Notes under the pieces: generated by a model
What the model was told of the DNA's origin: nothing
The model's database searches: none
The model's input: the letters and a program-made list of their open reading frames with translations, nothing else
Made by a program: the position numbers and the translations under genes
Shown here: in pieces, positions 1 through 7,402 of the stretch
How positions within the stretch are numbered: the first letter of the stretch is position 1
Layout: every line of letters begins with the position of its first letter
Source of the DNA: an uncultured Alistipes sp.
GTDB taxonomy: Bacteria; Bacteroidota; Bacteroidia; Bacteroidales; Rikenellaceae
Assembly (NCBI GenBank): GCA_944321755.1
Contig: CALUMM010000004.1
Span: forward strand, 1-64,000
Direction: 5' to 3'
Length of the DNA stretch: 64,000 bases

Positions 1-485
1 TCGTTCTCCTCGTCGTCGAGGATCAGCACCTCCTTCTTCCACACCTGGTAGACCTCGCCGGTGATGATCTCGCCGACCTTCTCCGAATACTTCTCGTAGA
101 GGTTGGCCTTCTCCAGATCGAGGATCCGCGAGGCGAGGTTCTGGCGAAGCGACAGCACCGCGCGGCGCCCGAACGACGAGAGCTTGATCTCGTCGGCATA
201 TTCGTCACCGATCTCGTAGGTCGGGTCGATGGCCTTGACCTCCGAAACGGCGATCTGCGTGTTGGGATTCTCTACGGCGCCGTCCTCCACGACCGTGCGG
301 TTGCGCCAGATCTCCAGGTCGCCCTTCTCGGGGTTGATGATGACGTCGAAGTTCTCGTCCGTCTCGTACTGTTTCTGCAGGGCGTGGCGGAAAACGTCCT
401 CCAGCACGCCGATCATCGTCGACTTGTCGATGTTCTTCAACTCCTTGAACTCGGCAAAGTTGCTGATAAGATTGAGATTGTCCAT
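1..485 (-). CDS. nusA: transcription termination/antitermination factor NusA (partial, N-terminal 161 residues)
   Basis: Only the N-terminal part is in the window; the gene runs off the left edge. The protein opens MDNLNLISNFAEFKELKNID and continues through the NusA N-terminal domain that contacts RNA polymerase, with segments such as INPEKGDLEIWRNRTVVED and FGRRAVLSLRQNLASRILDL, reaching the start of the S1 RNA-binding domain (GEIITGEVYQVWKKE). NusA modulates pausing, intrinsic termination and rRNA antitermination. It lies 39 bases downstream of rimP on the same strand, the usual rimP-nusA-infB order, so the two are probably co-transcribed. The start at 485 is the first ATG that gives the conserved N terminus. 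Confidence 0.95.
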   Translation of the reverse strand, partial: MDNLNLISNFAEFKELKNIDKSTMIGVLEDVFRHALQKQYETDENFDVIINPEKGDLEIWRNRTVVEDGAVENPNTQIAVSEVKAIDPTYEIGDEYADEIKLSSFGRRAVLSLRQNLASRILDLEKANLYEKYSEKVGEIITGEVYQVWKKEVLILDDEEN

Positions 486-524
486 GGGTTTTTTATCTTG
501 TTTTTCGATTTTTGTATTTCCGGG

Positions 525-992
525 TTATTTGAAATCCAGCCACTCCTTCGTGTACTTGATCTCCGCAAAGGGGTACGAGCGGCTCACCGTCACCAGCTGC
601 TTGCGCTTCTTGCCTTCGACGGCCTGCTTCTCCTCGTAGGAGAGCGTGATCCCTTCGTCGGAGACCTCGTCGAGCCGTGCCAGGAGCTTCACGCCGCTCA
701 GCAGCAGCACCTCCACCGAATGCCCCACGAGTTTGCGGTACTGGCGCAGCGTGCGCAGTTCCGAGCCGATGCCCGCCGACATCACCGTCAGCGAGAAATC
801 CTCCGCATCGCGGTCCAGTTCCGCTTCGATGGCGCGGCTCAGCTCCGCACAGGCGTCGATGCCCACCGACGTGTCGCTGTCGACGATCAGTTCGACCTCG
901 TTGCCGGGCGTGCAGGTGCAGTCCACGACAAAAAGGTCCGTACCTTCGAGTTTCTGTTCGGCCAGTGCCGTTATTTTCCGGGTGTCAATCAT
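525..992 (-). CDS. rimP: ribosome maturation factor RimP
   Basis: A 155-residue protein with the two-part RimP architecture: an N-terminal alpha/beta domain (VELIVDSDTSVGIDACAELS, the conserved region before the SRxIE-like helix) and a C-terminal SH3-like barrel (GHSVEVLLLSGVKLLARLDE). RimP assists late maturation of the 30S subunit in the cytoplasm. Length and position directly before nusA are typical. The region in front holds a Bacteroidota-type -7 box at 1069-1076 and a perfect hairpin at 1018-1041 in the 5' untranslated region. Confidence 0.95.
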   Translation of the reverse strand: MIDTRKITALAEQKLEGTDLFVVDCTCTPGNEVELIVDSDTSVGIDACAELSRAIEAELDRDAEDFSLTVMSAGIGSELRTLRQYRKLVGHSVEVLLLSGVKLLARLDEVSDEGITLSYEEKQAVEGKKRKQLVTVSRSYPFAEIKYTKEWLDFK

Positions 993-1017
993 GCGTATCG
1001 GTCGGTTTATCCATGAA

Positions 1018-1041
1018 ATAAGGGGACTCTCGTCCCCTTAT
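1018..1041 (-). promoter_or_regulatory. leader hairpin in the rimP 5' untranslated region
   Basis: A perfect 10-bp inverted repeat (1018-1027 with 1032-1041, ataaggggac/gtccccttat) around a four-base loop lies about 26 bases before the rimP start and after its predicted promoter. It is not followed by a T-run on the minus strand, so it does not look like a plain terminator. It could affect mRNA stability or bind a protein, possibly for feedback on a ribosome-related operon; that role is inference. Confidence 0.5.
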
Positions 1042-1068
1042 AGCGTTCGTTTTCGTCTTTCGACACTG

Positions 1069-1076
1069 CAAAGATA
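1069..1076 (-). promoter_or_regulatory. predicted rimP promoter, -7 box
   Basis: The minus strand reads TATCTTTG, matching the Bacteroidota -7 consensus TAnnTTTG, about 77 bases before the rimP start. A TTG-containing stretch about 20 bases upstream (around 1095-1101) could serve as the -33 element. Confidence 0.6.
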
Positions 1077-1116
1077 GTGAAAAAATCCGAATTACCAAGT
1101 TTTGCTTATAAAATAG

Positions 1117-1243
1117 GTGTAAAATCAGGTTTCGGACTTGCGGTGTAAAATCAGGCTTCGGTCCGTGGTATAAAAATCAGGCTTCGGGCCGCGGTGTAAA
1201 ATCAGGCTTCGGGCCGCGGTGTAAAATCAGGCTTCGGGCCGCG
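1117..1243 (-). repeat. five tandem copies of a 25-26 bp unit derived from the 3' end of lpxA
   Basis: Copies start at 1117, 1143, 1168, 1194 and 1219. The two copies closest to lpxA are identical over 25 bases; the outer ones carry a few substitutions or one-base insertions. The copy at 1219-1243 contains the last lpxA codons and its stop (R-P-E-A-stop on the minus strand), so the four further copies are downstream duplications of the gene's tail. The array fills most of the space between lpxA and the rimP promoter. The gradient of divergence suggests growth by replication slippage from the lpxA side. Confidence 0.9.
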
Positions 1244-2018
1244 AAGCGTAGGGTTTGATGATCCCGCGCTTCGATTCGCGGATGAACTGGACCAGGTAGT
1301 CGCGTTCGGGGCTCGGGGGGATCTGCCGCTCGACCTCCTCGCAACCGTTCAGGTAGTTCAGGCCGCTCTGGAACAGGATCCGGCAGGCGTCGTGAATCTC
1401 CCCGATGCGCTCGGGCGTGAAGCCCCGGCGCGAAAGCCCCACCTTGTTGATTCCGGCGAAGCGCAGCGTATCGTTGCGCACGATGACGTAGGGCGGAAGG
1501 TCCTGGCCCAGCAGCGAACCGCCCTGCACCATCGAATGGGCGCCGATGTGGGTCCACTGGTGGATGGCCGCATGGCCGCCGATGACCACCCAGTCGCCGA
1601 CATGCACCTCGCCGGCCAGCGAGACGCGGTTGGCAATCACGCAGTGGCTGCCAACTACGCAGTCGTGGGCGATGTGGACATAGGCCATCAGCAGATTGTG
1701 CGACCCGATGCGCGTGGTTCCCGTCGAGGCGGTTCCGCGGCTGATGGTCACATATTCGCGGATGTCGTTGTAGTCGCCGATCTCGGCGGTTGTGACCTCT
1801 CCGGCGAACTTCAGGTCCTGGGGCAGGCACGAAACCGATGCCGCGGTATGGATCCGGCAGCCCTTGCCGATGCGGGCTCCGTCGTGGATCACGGCCCCGG
1901 GGCCGATCCAGCAGTCGTCGCCGATGACGACATCGCCGGCGATATAGGCAAAGGGTTCTACCGTGACGTTGTTCCCGATCTTCGCATCGGGGTGCACATA
2001 GGCCAGATTGCTGATCAT
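1227..2018 (-). CDS. lpxA: acyl-ACP--UDP-N-acetylglucosamine O-acyltransferase
   Basis: A 263-residue left-handed beta-helix acyltransferase that adds a 3-hydroxyacyl chain to UDP-GlcNAc, the first step of lipid A synthesis in the cytoplasm. The N terminus ISNLAYVHPDAKIGNNVTVE and the hexapeptide repeats (IGDDCWIGPGAVIHDGARIG) are typical, as is the segment NLLMAYVHIAHDCVVG carrying the catalytic-region histidine of the family. The C-terminal helical domain starts near residue 190. Length matches the family. It starts one base after the lpxC-fabZ stop, so translation is probably coupled. Its last codons are the source of the adjoining tandem repeat. Confidence 0.96.
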   Translation of the reverse strand: MISNLAYVHPDAKIGNNVTVEPFAYIAGDVVIGDDCWIGPGAVIHDGARIGKGCRIHTAASVSCLPQDLKFAGEVTTAEIGDYNDIREYVTISRGTASTGTTRIGSHNLLMAYVHIAHDCVVGSHCVIANRVSLAGEVHVGDWVVIGGHAAIHQWTHIGAHSMVQGGSLLGQDLPPYVIVRNDTLRFAGINKVGLSRRGFTPERIGEIHDACRILFQSGLNYLNGCEEVERQIPPSPERDYLVQFIRESKRGIIKPYASRPEA

Positions 2019-2019
2019 A

Positions 2020-3411
2020 TCACTTCTTGTTTTTTACGACCTGCGCCATCATCACCGCCTCGCAGGCGAGCGTCTCGCCCACGAAGGCCTTGCCCTCGAC
2101 CACCGCAACGCCGCGGCGGATGGGCTCCAGCAGGTGGATTTCGAATTGCAGCGTGTCGCCCGGCACGACTTTGCGCTTGAACTTCACGCCGTCGATCTTC
2201 ATGAAATAGGTCGAGTAGTTCTCCGGGTCCGGAACCGAGTTGAGCACCAAAATGCCGCTGCACTGCGCCATGGCCTCGACGATCAGCACGCCGGGCATGA
2301 CCGGCTCGTCGGGGAAGTGCCCCACGAAGAACGGTTCGTTCATCGTCACGTTCTTGATGCCCGCGACGTCGGTTTTGTCGCAGTAGAAGATCCGGTCGAC
2401 GAGCAGGAACGGCGGGCGGTGGGGAAGCATCCGACGGATGTCGTTGATGTCGTAGAGTGCCGGTTTGCGGCAGTCGTAGGTGAAGCGCGGCTTCTCACCC
2501 GCCTTGCGGATGGCGTGCTTCAACTGCTTCATGAACTCCGTATTGGCGAAGTGCCCCGGGCGGGTGGCCCAGACGCGGCCCTTGATGCGCACGCCCAGCA
2601 GCGCGAAGTCGCCCAGCAGGTCCAGCAGCTTGTGGCGGGCCAGCTCGTTGTTGCAGCGCAGTTCGAGGTTGTTCAGGTAACCGGACTTGATCTCGATGTC
2701 GGGTTTGTTGAAGAGTTTCTTCAGGTGGTCGAGCTGCTCCTCCGGAACGGGATTTTCGACCACCACGATGGCGTTGTCCAGGTCGCCGCCCTTGATGAGG
2801 TTCATCTTGATGAGCGGTTCGATCTCGTGCAGGAAGACGAACGTGCGGCAGGGTGCGATCTTGCTGGCGTAGTTGTCGCCGGGGTTGAAGGTGGAATACT
2901 GGTTGCCGATGACCTTCGAGTTGTAGTCGACGTGTACCGACACGGAGAATTCGTCATCGGGGTAGAGGATGATCGCAACGCCCTTTTCGGGGATCGTGTA
3001 GACCATCTTCTCGGTCACGTGGTAGAACGAACGTTCGGCATCCTGGTCCACGAGTCCCGTTTCGGTGATGGCCTGGGCGTAGGCGCAGGCCGAACCGTCG
3101 AGGATCGGGGTCTCTTCGGCGTCGATGTCGATCAGGGCGTTGTCCACGCCCAGGGTCCAGAGCGCCGACATGACGTGCTCGATGGTATGTACGCGATAGC
3201 CTCCGGCCTCGATGGTCGTGCCGCGCGACGTGTCGACGACGTTGTCGCACAGCGCCGGAATCTGGGGTTGTCCCTCGATGTCGGTCCGGCGGAACACGAT
3301 GCCGGTGCCGGCCTCGGCGGGGTTCACGGTCATGGTCACCTTGACGCCCGTGTGCAAACCCTTGCCCGAGAACGAAATCGGAGCTTTCAGCGTTTGTTGT
3401 TTGGTTGACAT
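2020..3411 (-). CDS. lpxC/fabZ: bifunctional UDP-3-O-acyl-N-acetylglucosamine deacetylase / 3-hydroxyacyl-ACP dehydratase (LpxC-FabZ fusion)
   Basis: A 463-residue fusion standard in Bacteroidota. Residues 1 to about 310 are LpxC, the zinc deacetylase committing to lipid A, with the metal motif HTIEHVMSAL (H79). Residues from about 320 are the hotdog dehydratase FabZ, with LPHRPPFLLVDRI and the catalytic GHFPDEPVMPG (H365). The frame is open further upstream to 3606, but the start MSTKQQTLKAPISF at 3411 gives the usual LpxC N terminus and sits just downstream of a -7 box at 3439-3446; the upstream extension overlaps the divergent gene and promoters. lpxA follows after one base. Confidence 0.96.
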   Translation of the reverse strand: MSTKQQTLKAPISFSGKGLHTGVKVTMTVNPAEAGTGIVFRRTDIEGQPQIPALCDNVVDTSRGTTIEAGGYRVHTIEHVMSALWTLGVDNALIDIDAEETPILDGSACAYAQAITETGLVDQDAERSFYHVTEKMVYTIPEKGVAIILYPDDEFSVSVHVDYNSKVIGNQYSTFNPGDNYASKIAPCRTFVFLHEIEPLIKMNLIKGGDLDNAIVVVENPVPEEQLDHLKKLFNKPDIEIKSGYLNNLELRCNNELARHKLLDLLGDFALLGVRIKGRVWATRPGHFANTEFMKQLKHAIRKAGEKPRFTYDCRKPALYDINDIRRMLPHRPPFLLVDRIFYCDKTDVAGIKNVTMNEPFFVGHFPDEPVMPGVLIVEAMAQCSGILVLNSVPDPENYSTYFMKIDGVKFKRKVVPGDTLQFEIHLLEPIRRGVAVVEGKAFVGETLACEAVMMAQVVKNKK

Positions 3412-3438
3412 AAGCGGTGTAGGGTATATATTTGCGCG

Positions 3439-3446
3439 CAAAGGTA
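3439..3446 (-). promoter_or_regulatory. predicted lpxC-fabZ promoter, -7 box
   Basis: The minus strand reads TACCTTTG (TAnnTTTG), 28 bases before the chosen start at 3411. It supports that start over the longer open frame. Confidence 0.6.
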
Positions 3447-3468
3447 TAAAAATTTCGTGAAAAAGCCT

Positions 3469-3476
3469 TATTTTTG
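3469..3476 (+). promoter_or_regulatory. predicted promoter of the TonB-like gene, -7 box
   Basis: The plus strand reads TATTTTTG, 23 bases before the ATG at 3499. A second match, TATATTTG, lies at 3427-3434. The 3469 box falls inside the longer open frame that begins at 3457, which argues for the start at 3499. Promoters of the two divergent genes lie within 40 bases of each other. Confidence 0.55.
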
Positions 3477-3498
3477 TCCGAAATTCCGTGCTGCCGCC

Positions 3499-4302
3499 AT
3501 GAGTGAGAATCTTGAAGATCATATCCGGAAGGCTCCCCGCAAACCGAGGTTGAAACTCCCGTTCGACAACCGCCGCGAGGATGCCGGAACCTGGGCATAC
3601 GACCATCGGGTAGGGTTGTGCGTGACGCTGATCGCCTATCTGGTGCTGATGATCGTTTTCGTGTCGTCGAAGATCGTCGTCGGGCGCCGGGCCAGCCAGC
3701 AGGGGATGTTCATCGACCTGCAGACGCTTGCCGAGCTGGAGAAGGAGCGCGACCGTCTCGAACGCGAGGTGCGCGAGCGGCAGGAGCAGGACCCGATCGA
3801 CTGGCGGAGCATCCGCAACCGGGCCTCGAACGAGAATGCCCTCAACGAGCGTTTGCGCGATGACCGCGGGACGAATACCGCGGCGTTGAAAGAGGCGGCG
3901 GCCGAAGCCGAGGCGCGGATGCGAGCCAACCGCGAGGCTTACGAGGAGGGGCTGGCCGAGGAGCGGGCGATCCGCGAACGCCGCGGGCGTGAGGAGGGTG
4001 CCGAGCGTCGGGACAGCAAGATCAAGGGGCGGGTGACGGTGTCGTTCTCGCTGAAGGATCCCGTGCGGACGTCGCGCTGGCTCGAAGTCCCGGCCTACCG
4101 TTGCGAGGGGGGCGGTGAGGTGGTTGTCGCCATTACGGTCAACCGGGCCGGGGAGGTGACGGCGGCCCGTATCGAGGAGGGCGGCGACGACTGTATGCGC
4201 GAGGCGGCGCTGCGGGCGGCGCGCATGTCGCTCTTCAACATCGACGACTCGGCCCCGGCCCGTCAGACCGGTACGATCACCTACATCTTCATCCCGCAGT
4301 AA
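3499..4302 (+). CDS. energy transducer TonB-like protein
   Basis: A 267-residue protein with the layout of TonB: a short cytoplasmic N terminus, one membrane helix (about residues 38-57, VGLCVTLIAYLVLMIVFV), a long charged coiled-coil-like stretch rich in Glu and Arg (about 75-180) and a C-terminal domain resembling TonB_C (VVVAITVNRAGEVTAARIEEGG, then MREAALRAARMSLF). TonB proteins pass proton-motive force from the inner membrane to outer-membrane receptors such as SusC. The charged spacer replaces the Pro-rich spacer of classical TonB. It is not beside exbBD or a receptor, so a partner cannot be named. Divergent from lpxC-fabZ. Confidence 0.75.
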   Translation: MSENLEDHIRKAPRKPRLKLPFDNRREDAGTWAYDHRVGLCVTLIAYLVLMIVFVSSKIVVGRRASQQGMFIDLQTLAELEKERDRLEREVRERQEQDPIDWRSIRNRASNENALNERLRDDRGTNTAALKEAAAEAEARMRANREAYEEGLAEERAIRERRGREEGAERRDSKIKGRVTVSFSLKDPVRTSRWLEVPAYRCEGGGEVVVAITVNRAGEVTAARIEEGGDDCMREAALRAARMSLFNIDDSAPARQTGTITYIFIPQ

Positions 4303-4364
4303 GCAGCGGTGTGCGGCCCGGTATCCGGCGCACCTGTGAACTGCCTGAAAAACGTTGATACGCC

Positions 4365-4934
4365 ATGAAAACGGAAAAGGAGAAAATGCTCGCCGGAGAG
4401 CTTTACGATTGCGGTGACGGAGAGTTGCTCGCCCGCTGGCATCTGGCGAAAAGACTCCAACAAGAGTATAACGCGGTCGATTCCGAGGATCGGGAGCGCC
4501 AATCCGCGATTTTGGACCGATTGCTCGGAGCCCGGGGACGGAATGTCTGGATCGCCGCCCCGTTTTTCGTCGATTACGGAGAGCACATCCGATTGGGCGA
4601 CAACGTGGAGATTAACATGAACTGCGTCTTTTTGGACTGTAACGAGATCTCGATCGGGGACTTTTCGGGAATTGGCCCCGGGGTGCATATCTATACGGTT
4701 TTTCACCCGGTGAATCCGGAGGAGCGACTCTCTGGAGAGGGTGGCTTCTGGCGTTCCCGAACAGCCCCCGTCCATATCGGGAAAAATGTCTGGATCGGGG
4801 GCGGCAGTATCGTTTTGCCCGGGGTGACCATCGGTGACGGTACGACGATCGGAGCCGGAAGTGTTGTGACGGAATCCATCCCGGCGCGTTGCGTCGCCGT
4901 CGGAAATCCCTGTCGTGTCATCCGTTTCCTGTGA
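4365..4934 (+). CDS. maltose/galactoside O-acetyltransferase family protein
   Basis: A 189-residue hexapeptide-repeat acetyltransferase. The N-terminal MKTEKEKMLAGELYDCGDGE matches the maltose-acetyltransferase N-terminal motif. A left-handed beta-helix follows (IRLGDNVEINMNCVFLDCNE, IGKNVWIGGGSIVLPGVTIG), with the catalytic-region histidine in YTVFHPVN and the closing AVGNPCRVIR. Such enzymes transfer acetyl from acetyl-CoA to sugar hydroxyls in the cytoplasm; the substrate cannot be told from sequence. It begins 62 bases after the TonB-like gene and may be read with it. Confidence 0.85.
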   Translation: MKTEKEKMLAGELYDCGDGELLARWHLAKRLQQEYNAVDSEDRERQSAILDRLLGARGRNVWIAAPFFVDYGEHIRLGDNVEINMNCVFLDCNEISIGDFSGIGPGVHIYTVFHPVNPEERLSGEGGFWRSRTAPVHIGKNVWIGGGSIVLPGVTIGDGTTIGAGSVVTESIPARCVAVGNPCRVIRFL

Positions 4935-5005
4935 TTCGGACGGGCACGCGAATTGGAACGTAAAGCGATGTTGCTTTACTGGTTGTCGTGTTTAAAATTG
5001 AAAAG

Positions 5006-6508
5006 ATGATAAACATTACGGGTGAGAATGTCGTACTGGTCGGAGCGCTGCTGCTCTTCGTGGCGGTGATGGCCGGAAAGGTCGCCTACCGGTTCGGGGC
5101 GCCTGCGCTGTTGCTCTTCCTCGGGGTCGGCATGTTGTTCGGACTCGACTTCATCTCGTTCCGCTCGGTCGAGATGACGCAGTTCGTCGGCATGATCTCG
5201 CTCTGCATCATCCTCTTCACCGGAGGTATGGACACCTCCTTCGAGGAGATCCGGCCCGTTCTCGGTCCCGGCATCATGCTGGCCACGGCCGGCGTCGTGG
5301 TGACCGCCGTGGTGCTGGCCGGGTTCGTCTGGCTCGTGGCGCCCTGGATGGGGCTCGAAATCCCGTTCCCGCTGGCGCTGCTCCTCGCCTCGACGATGTC
5401 GTCGACCGACTCCGCCTCGGTCTTCTCGATCCTGCGAAGCAAGAAACAGGGCCTCAAACAGCACCTCCGACCCCTGCTGGAGCTGGAGAGCGGCTCGAAC
5501 GACCCGATGGCCTACATGCTTACGGTGCTGCTGATCAGCGTCCTCACGAACTCTTCGGGCGGAAGCGTCGGCGTCGGAATGGGGCTGGTCTATCTGGTCG
5601 TGCAGCTCGTCGTCGGAGCCGTGTCGGGTTATCTGATCGGCCGTCTGGCCGTCTGGACCATCAACAAGATCAATCTCGCCAACCATTCGCTCTACTCCGT
5701 GCTGCTGCTGGCCTTCATCTTCTTCGCCTTCGCCTTCACGGATCTGGTCAAGGGTAACGGATATCTGGCCGTCTACCTCGCGGGTCTGGTCGTCGGAAAC
5801 CACAAACTCAAGCAGAAACGTCCCCTGACGGTCTTTTTCGACGGCTTTACGTGGCTCATGCAGATCGTCATGTTCCTTACGCTCGGACTCTTCGTCAACA
5901 GCGACGAACTCCTGCATCCCGAGGTGTTGATCCTCGGAGGCGCCATCGGGGCCTTCCTGATTCTCGTGGCGCGCCCTGCGGCGGTCTTCACCTGCCTGCT
6001 GCCCTTCCGCAACTTCTCGACCAAGGCCCGGGCCTATGTCTCCTGGGTCGGATTGCGTGGTGCCGTGCCGATCCTCTTCGCCACCTACCCCCTGATGGCG
6101 GGGGTCGAACACGCCGAACTGCTCTTCAACGTGGTCTTCCTCTCGACGATCATTTCGCTCGTCGTGCAGGGTACGACCGTGAGCGGCATGGCCAACCTGC
6201 TGGGCCTGGCCTACGAGGAGCGTGAATCGGCCTTCAGCGTCGAGATGCACCACGAGGAGATGAAGTCCGCCTTTACGGAGGTCGAGGTCAACGAGGGTAT
6301 GCTCGGGACGGGCGGAACGCTCAAGGATATCACCCTGCCGGAAAATACGCTCGTGATGATGGTCTGCCGCGACGGCGAGTACTTCGTCCCGAAGGGCAAG
6401 ACCGAACTGAAGGCGGGTGACAAGCTGCTGGTGATCTCCGACCGCAGCGAGGAGCTCGAAAACGCCTACAGGGACCTGGGAATCGACGACGTGATGAAAC
6501 TCGGGTAG
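5006..6508 (+). CDS. potassium/proton antiporter of the CPA1 family (NhaP2/CvrA type)
   Basis: A 500-residue inner-membrane antiporter: about 12-13 hydrophobic segments over residues 1-395 followed by a cytoplasmic TrkA_C-like domain (about 420-500; GTLKDITLPENTLVMMVCRD, KAGDKLLVISDRSEELE). The membrane part holds LLLASTMSSTDSASVFSIL and ELESGSNDPMAYML, the conserved ND-containing region of CPA1 antiporters. The C-terminal domain is that of K+/H+ exchangers. A GTG at 4988 would add six residues, but the ATG at 5006 is better placed. A strong bidirectional terminator follows at 6545-6580. Confidence 0.87.
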   Translation: MINITGENVVLVGALLLFVAVMAGKVAYRFGAPALLLFLGVGMLFGLDFISFRSVEMTQFVGMISLCIILFTGGMDTSFEEIRPVLGPGIMLATAGVVVTAVVLAGFVWLVAPWMGLEIPFPLALLLASTMSSTDSASVFSILRSKKQGLKQHLRPLLELESGSNDPMAYMLTVLLISVLTNSSGGSVGVGMGLVYLVVQLVVGAVSGYLIGRLAVWTINKINLANHSLYSVLLLAFIFFAFAFTDLVKGNGYLAVYLAGLVVGNHKLKQKRPLTVFFDGFTWLMQIVMFLTLGLFVNSDELLHPEVLILGGAIGAFLILVARPAAVFTCLLPFRNFSTKARAYVSWVGLRGAVPILFATYPLMAGVEHAELLFNVVFLSTIISLVVQGTTVSGMANLLGLAYEERESAFSVEMHHEEMKSAFTEVEVNEGMLGTGGTLKDITLPENTLVMMVCRDGEYFVPKGKTELKAGDKLLVISDRSEELENAYRDLGIDDVMKLG

Positions 6509-6544
6509 CGTTTTCTCCTGTGGGGCAGGAGCGTGTGCGGATTG

Positions 6545-6580
6545 AAAAAAACGGACCGTCGGTTGACGGCCCGTTTTTTT
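6545..6580. terminator. bidirectional intrinsic terminator
   Basis: A stem pairing 6545-6560 with 6565-6580 (ACGGaCCGTC/GACGGcCCGT with one mismatch) is flanked by seven A and seven T residues, giving a T-run on either strand. It lies between the converging antiporter and thioesterase genes and can serve both. Confidence 0.9.
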
Positions 6581-6654
6581 GTGCCGCGGGGATCACGCTG
6601 CGGCGGGGCTTTTTGCCGTGGAGGGGGCTCTGCGGCGGGGGTTGCTTGATGCGG

Positions 6655-7167
6655 TTATTGCTCCACGGCGGGCAACTCCGCAAACGGATTGCACTCTTCC
6701 TCCTCCACCGGACAGTTGCAGAAGTGGAAATCCCGGGCAGCCTTCTCCTTCGGGAAGAGGAAGTAGACGCATACGGCCTCCGTGCAGAGGCGCTCCTCGC
6801 TGTCGGTGATGCATACGGCGATCCGGACCAGGTTGCGACGCTGCTCCTCGACCCGGGCCCGCAGGACGATGTAGGCATCCGAGGTGTGGATCGGACGGTG
6901 GTAACGAACCTCCATTTTCGAGGTCACGCCGCTGGTCTGGAACTTGCGGAAAACGACCCAACTGCTGATTTCGTCGGCCAGTGTCGCCTGGATTCCGCCG
7001 TGGAGCGTGTCGACCCACCCCTGGAACTCGGGCCGGGGATGCCAGATGCTCACGATCTCCTCGCCATCCTCGTAGAACTCCATCCGAAGCCCCTCCGGAC
7101 TGTGCGGGGCGCAGCCGAAGCAGCGGTAGCCTTCCATCCCGCGCCAGGGATTGATGATGCGTTTCAT
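6655..7167 (-). CDS. hotdog-fold thioesterase (PaaI-like)
   Basis: A 170-residue protein starting MKRIINPWRGMEGYRCFGCA. The core matches single-domain acyl-CoA thioesterases: WVDTLHGGIQATLADEISSW carries the HGG-x-x-x-x-x-D/E motif of the PaaI/4HBT group, followed by the MEVRYHRPIHTSDAY strand. The C terminus adds a Cys/Glu-rich tail (FHFCNCPVEEEECNPF) that may bind metal or be structural. The acyl substrate is unknown. The frame is open to 7476, but the ATG at 7167 follows a -7 box at 7193-7200 and gives the normal family N terminus. Confidence 0.82.
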   Translation of the reverse strand: MKRIINPWRGMEGYRCFGCAPHSPEGLRMEFYEDGEEIVSIWHPRPEFQGWVDTLHGGIQATLADEISSWVVFRKFQTSGVTSKMEVRYHRPIHTSDAYIVLRARVEEQRRNLVRIAVCITDSEERLCTEAVCVYFLFPKEKAARDFHFCNCPVEEEECNPFAELPAVEQ

Positions 7168-7192
7168 GTTGTCGCTGTTTTTATGGGTTGGG

Positions 7193-7200
7193 CAAAGATA
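7193..7200 (-). promoter_or_regulatory. predicted thioesterase promoter, -7 box
   Basis: The minus strand reads TATCTTTG, 26 bases before the start at 7167, which supports that start over the longer open frame. Confidence 0.6.
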
Positions 7201-7328
7201 CGCATTTTTCCGCTCGGTGCGTTCCGGAAAAAGGGGCCCGGGTTGTTCGGTTGGTTCCCGAAAGCGCCGATTGTCGATCGTGTGCGCTTTTCTGAGACGA
7301 TTTTGTGCGGATTTGGCCGCGAAAGACC

Positions 7329-7336
7329 TATCTTTG
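7329..7336 (+). promoter_or_regulatory. predicted GH43 promoter, -7 box
   Basis: The plus strand reads TATCTTTG, with TTTG at 7312-7315 at a suitable -33 spacing. The GH43 ATG lies 67 bases downstream. Confidence 0.65.
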
Positions 7337-7402
7337 TTCTCCGAACGGCGGACCCGTTCCGGGGGTAGGAATCCCCGAACCGTAACGAATACCCCTTTTG
7401 AG

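Noticed and set aside
1117..1243. CRISPR array at the lpxA repeat
   Set aside because: The units are directly adjacent with no spacers, and contain lpxA codons.
4960..4979. Seven-bp hairpin before the K+/H+ antiporter
   Set aside because: Weak AT-rich stem without a T-run; not enough to call a terminator.
4976..6253. Long minus-strand open frame opposite the antiporter
   Set aside because: Highly charged, low-complexity translation; a shadow of the GC-rich antiporter gene.
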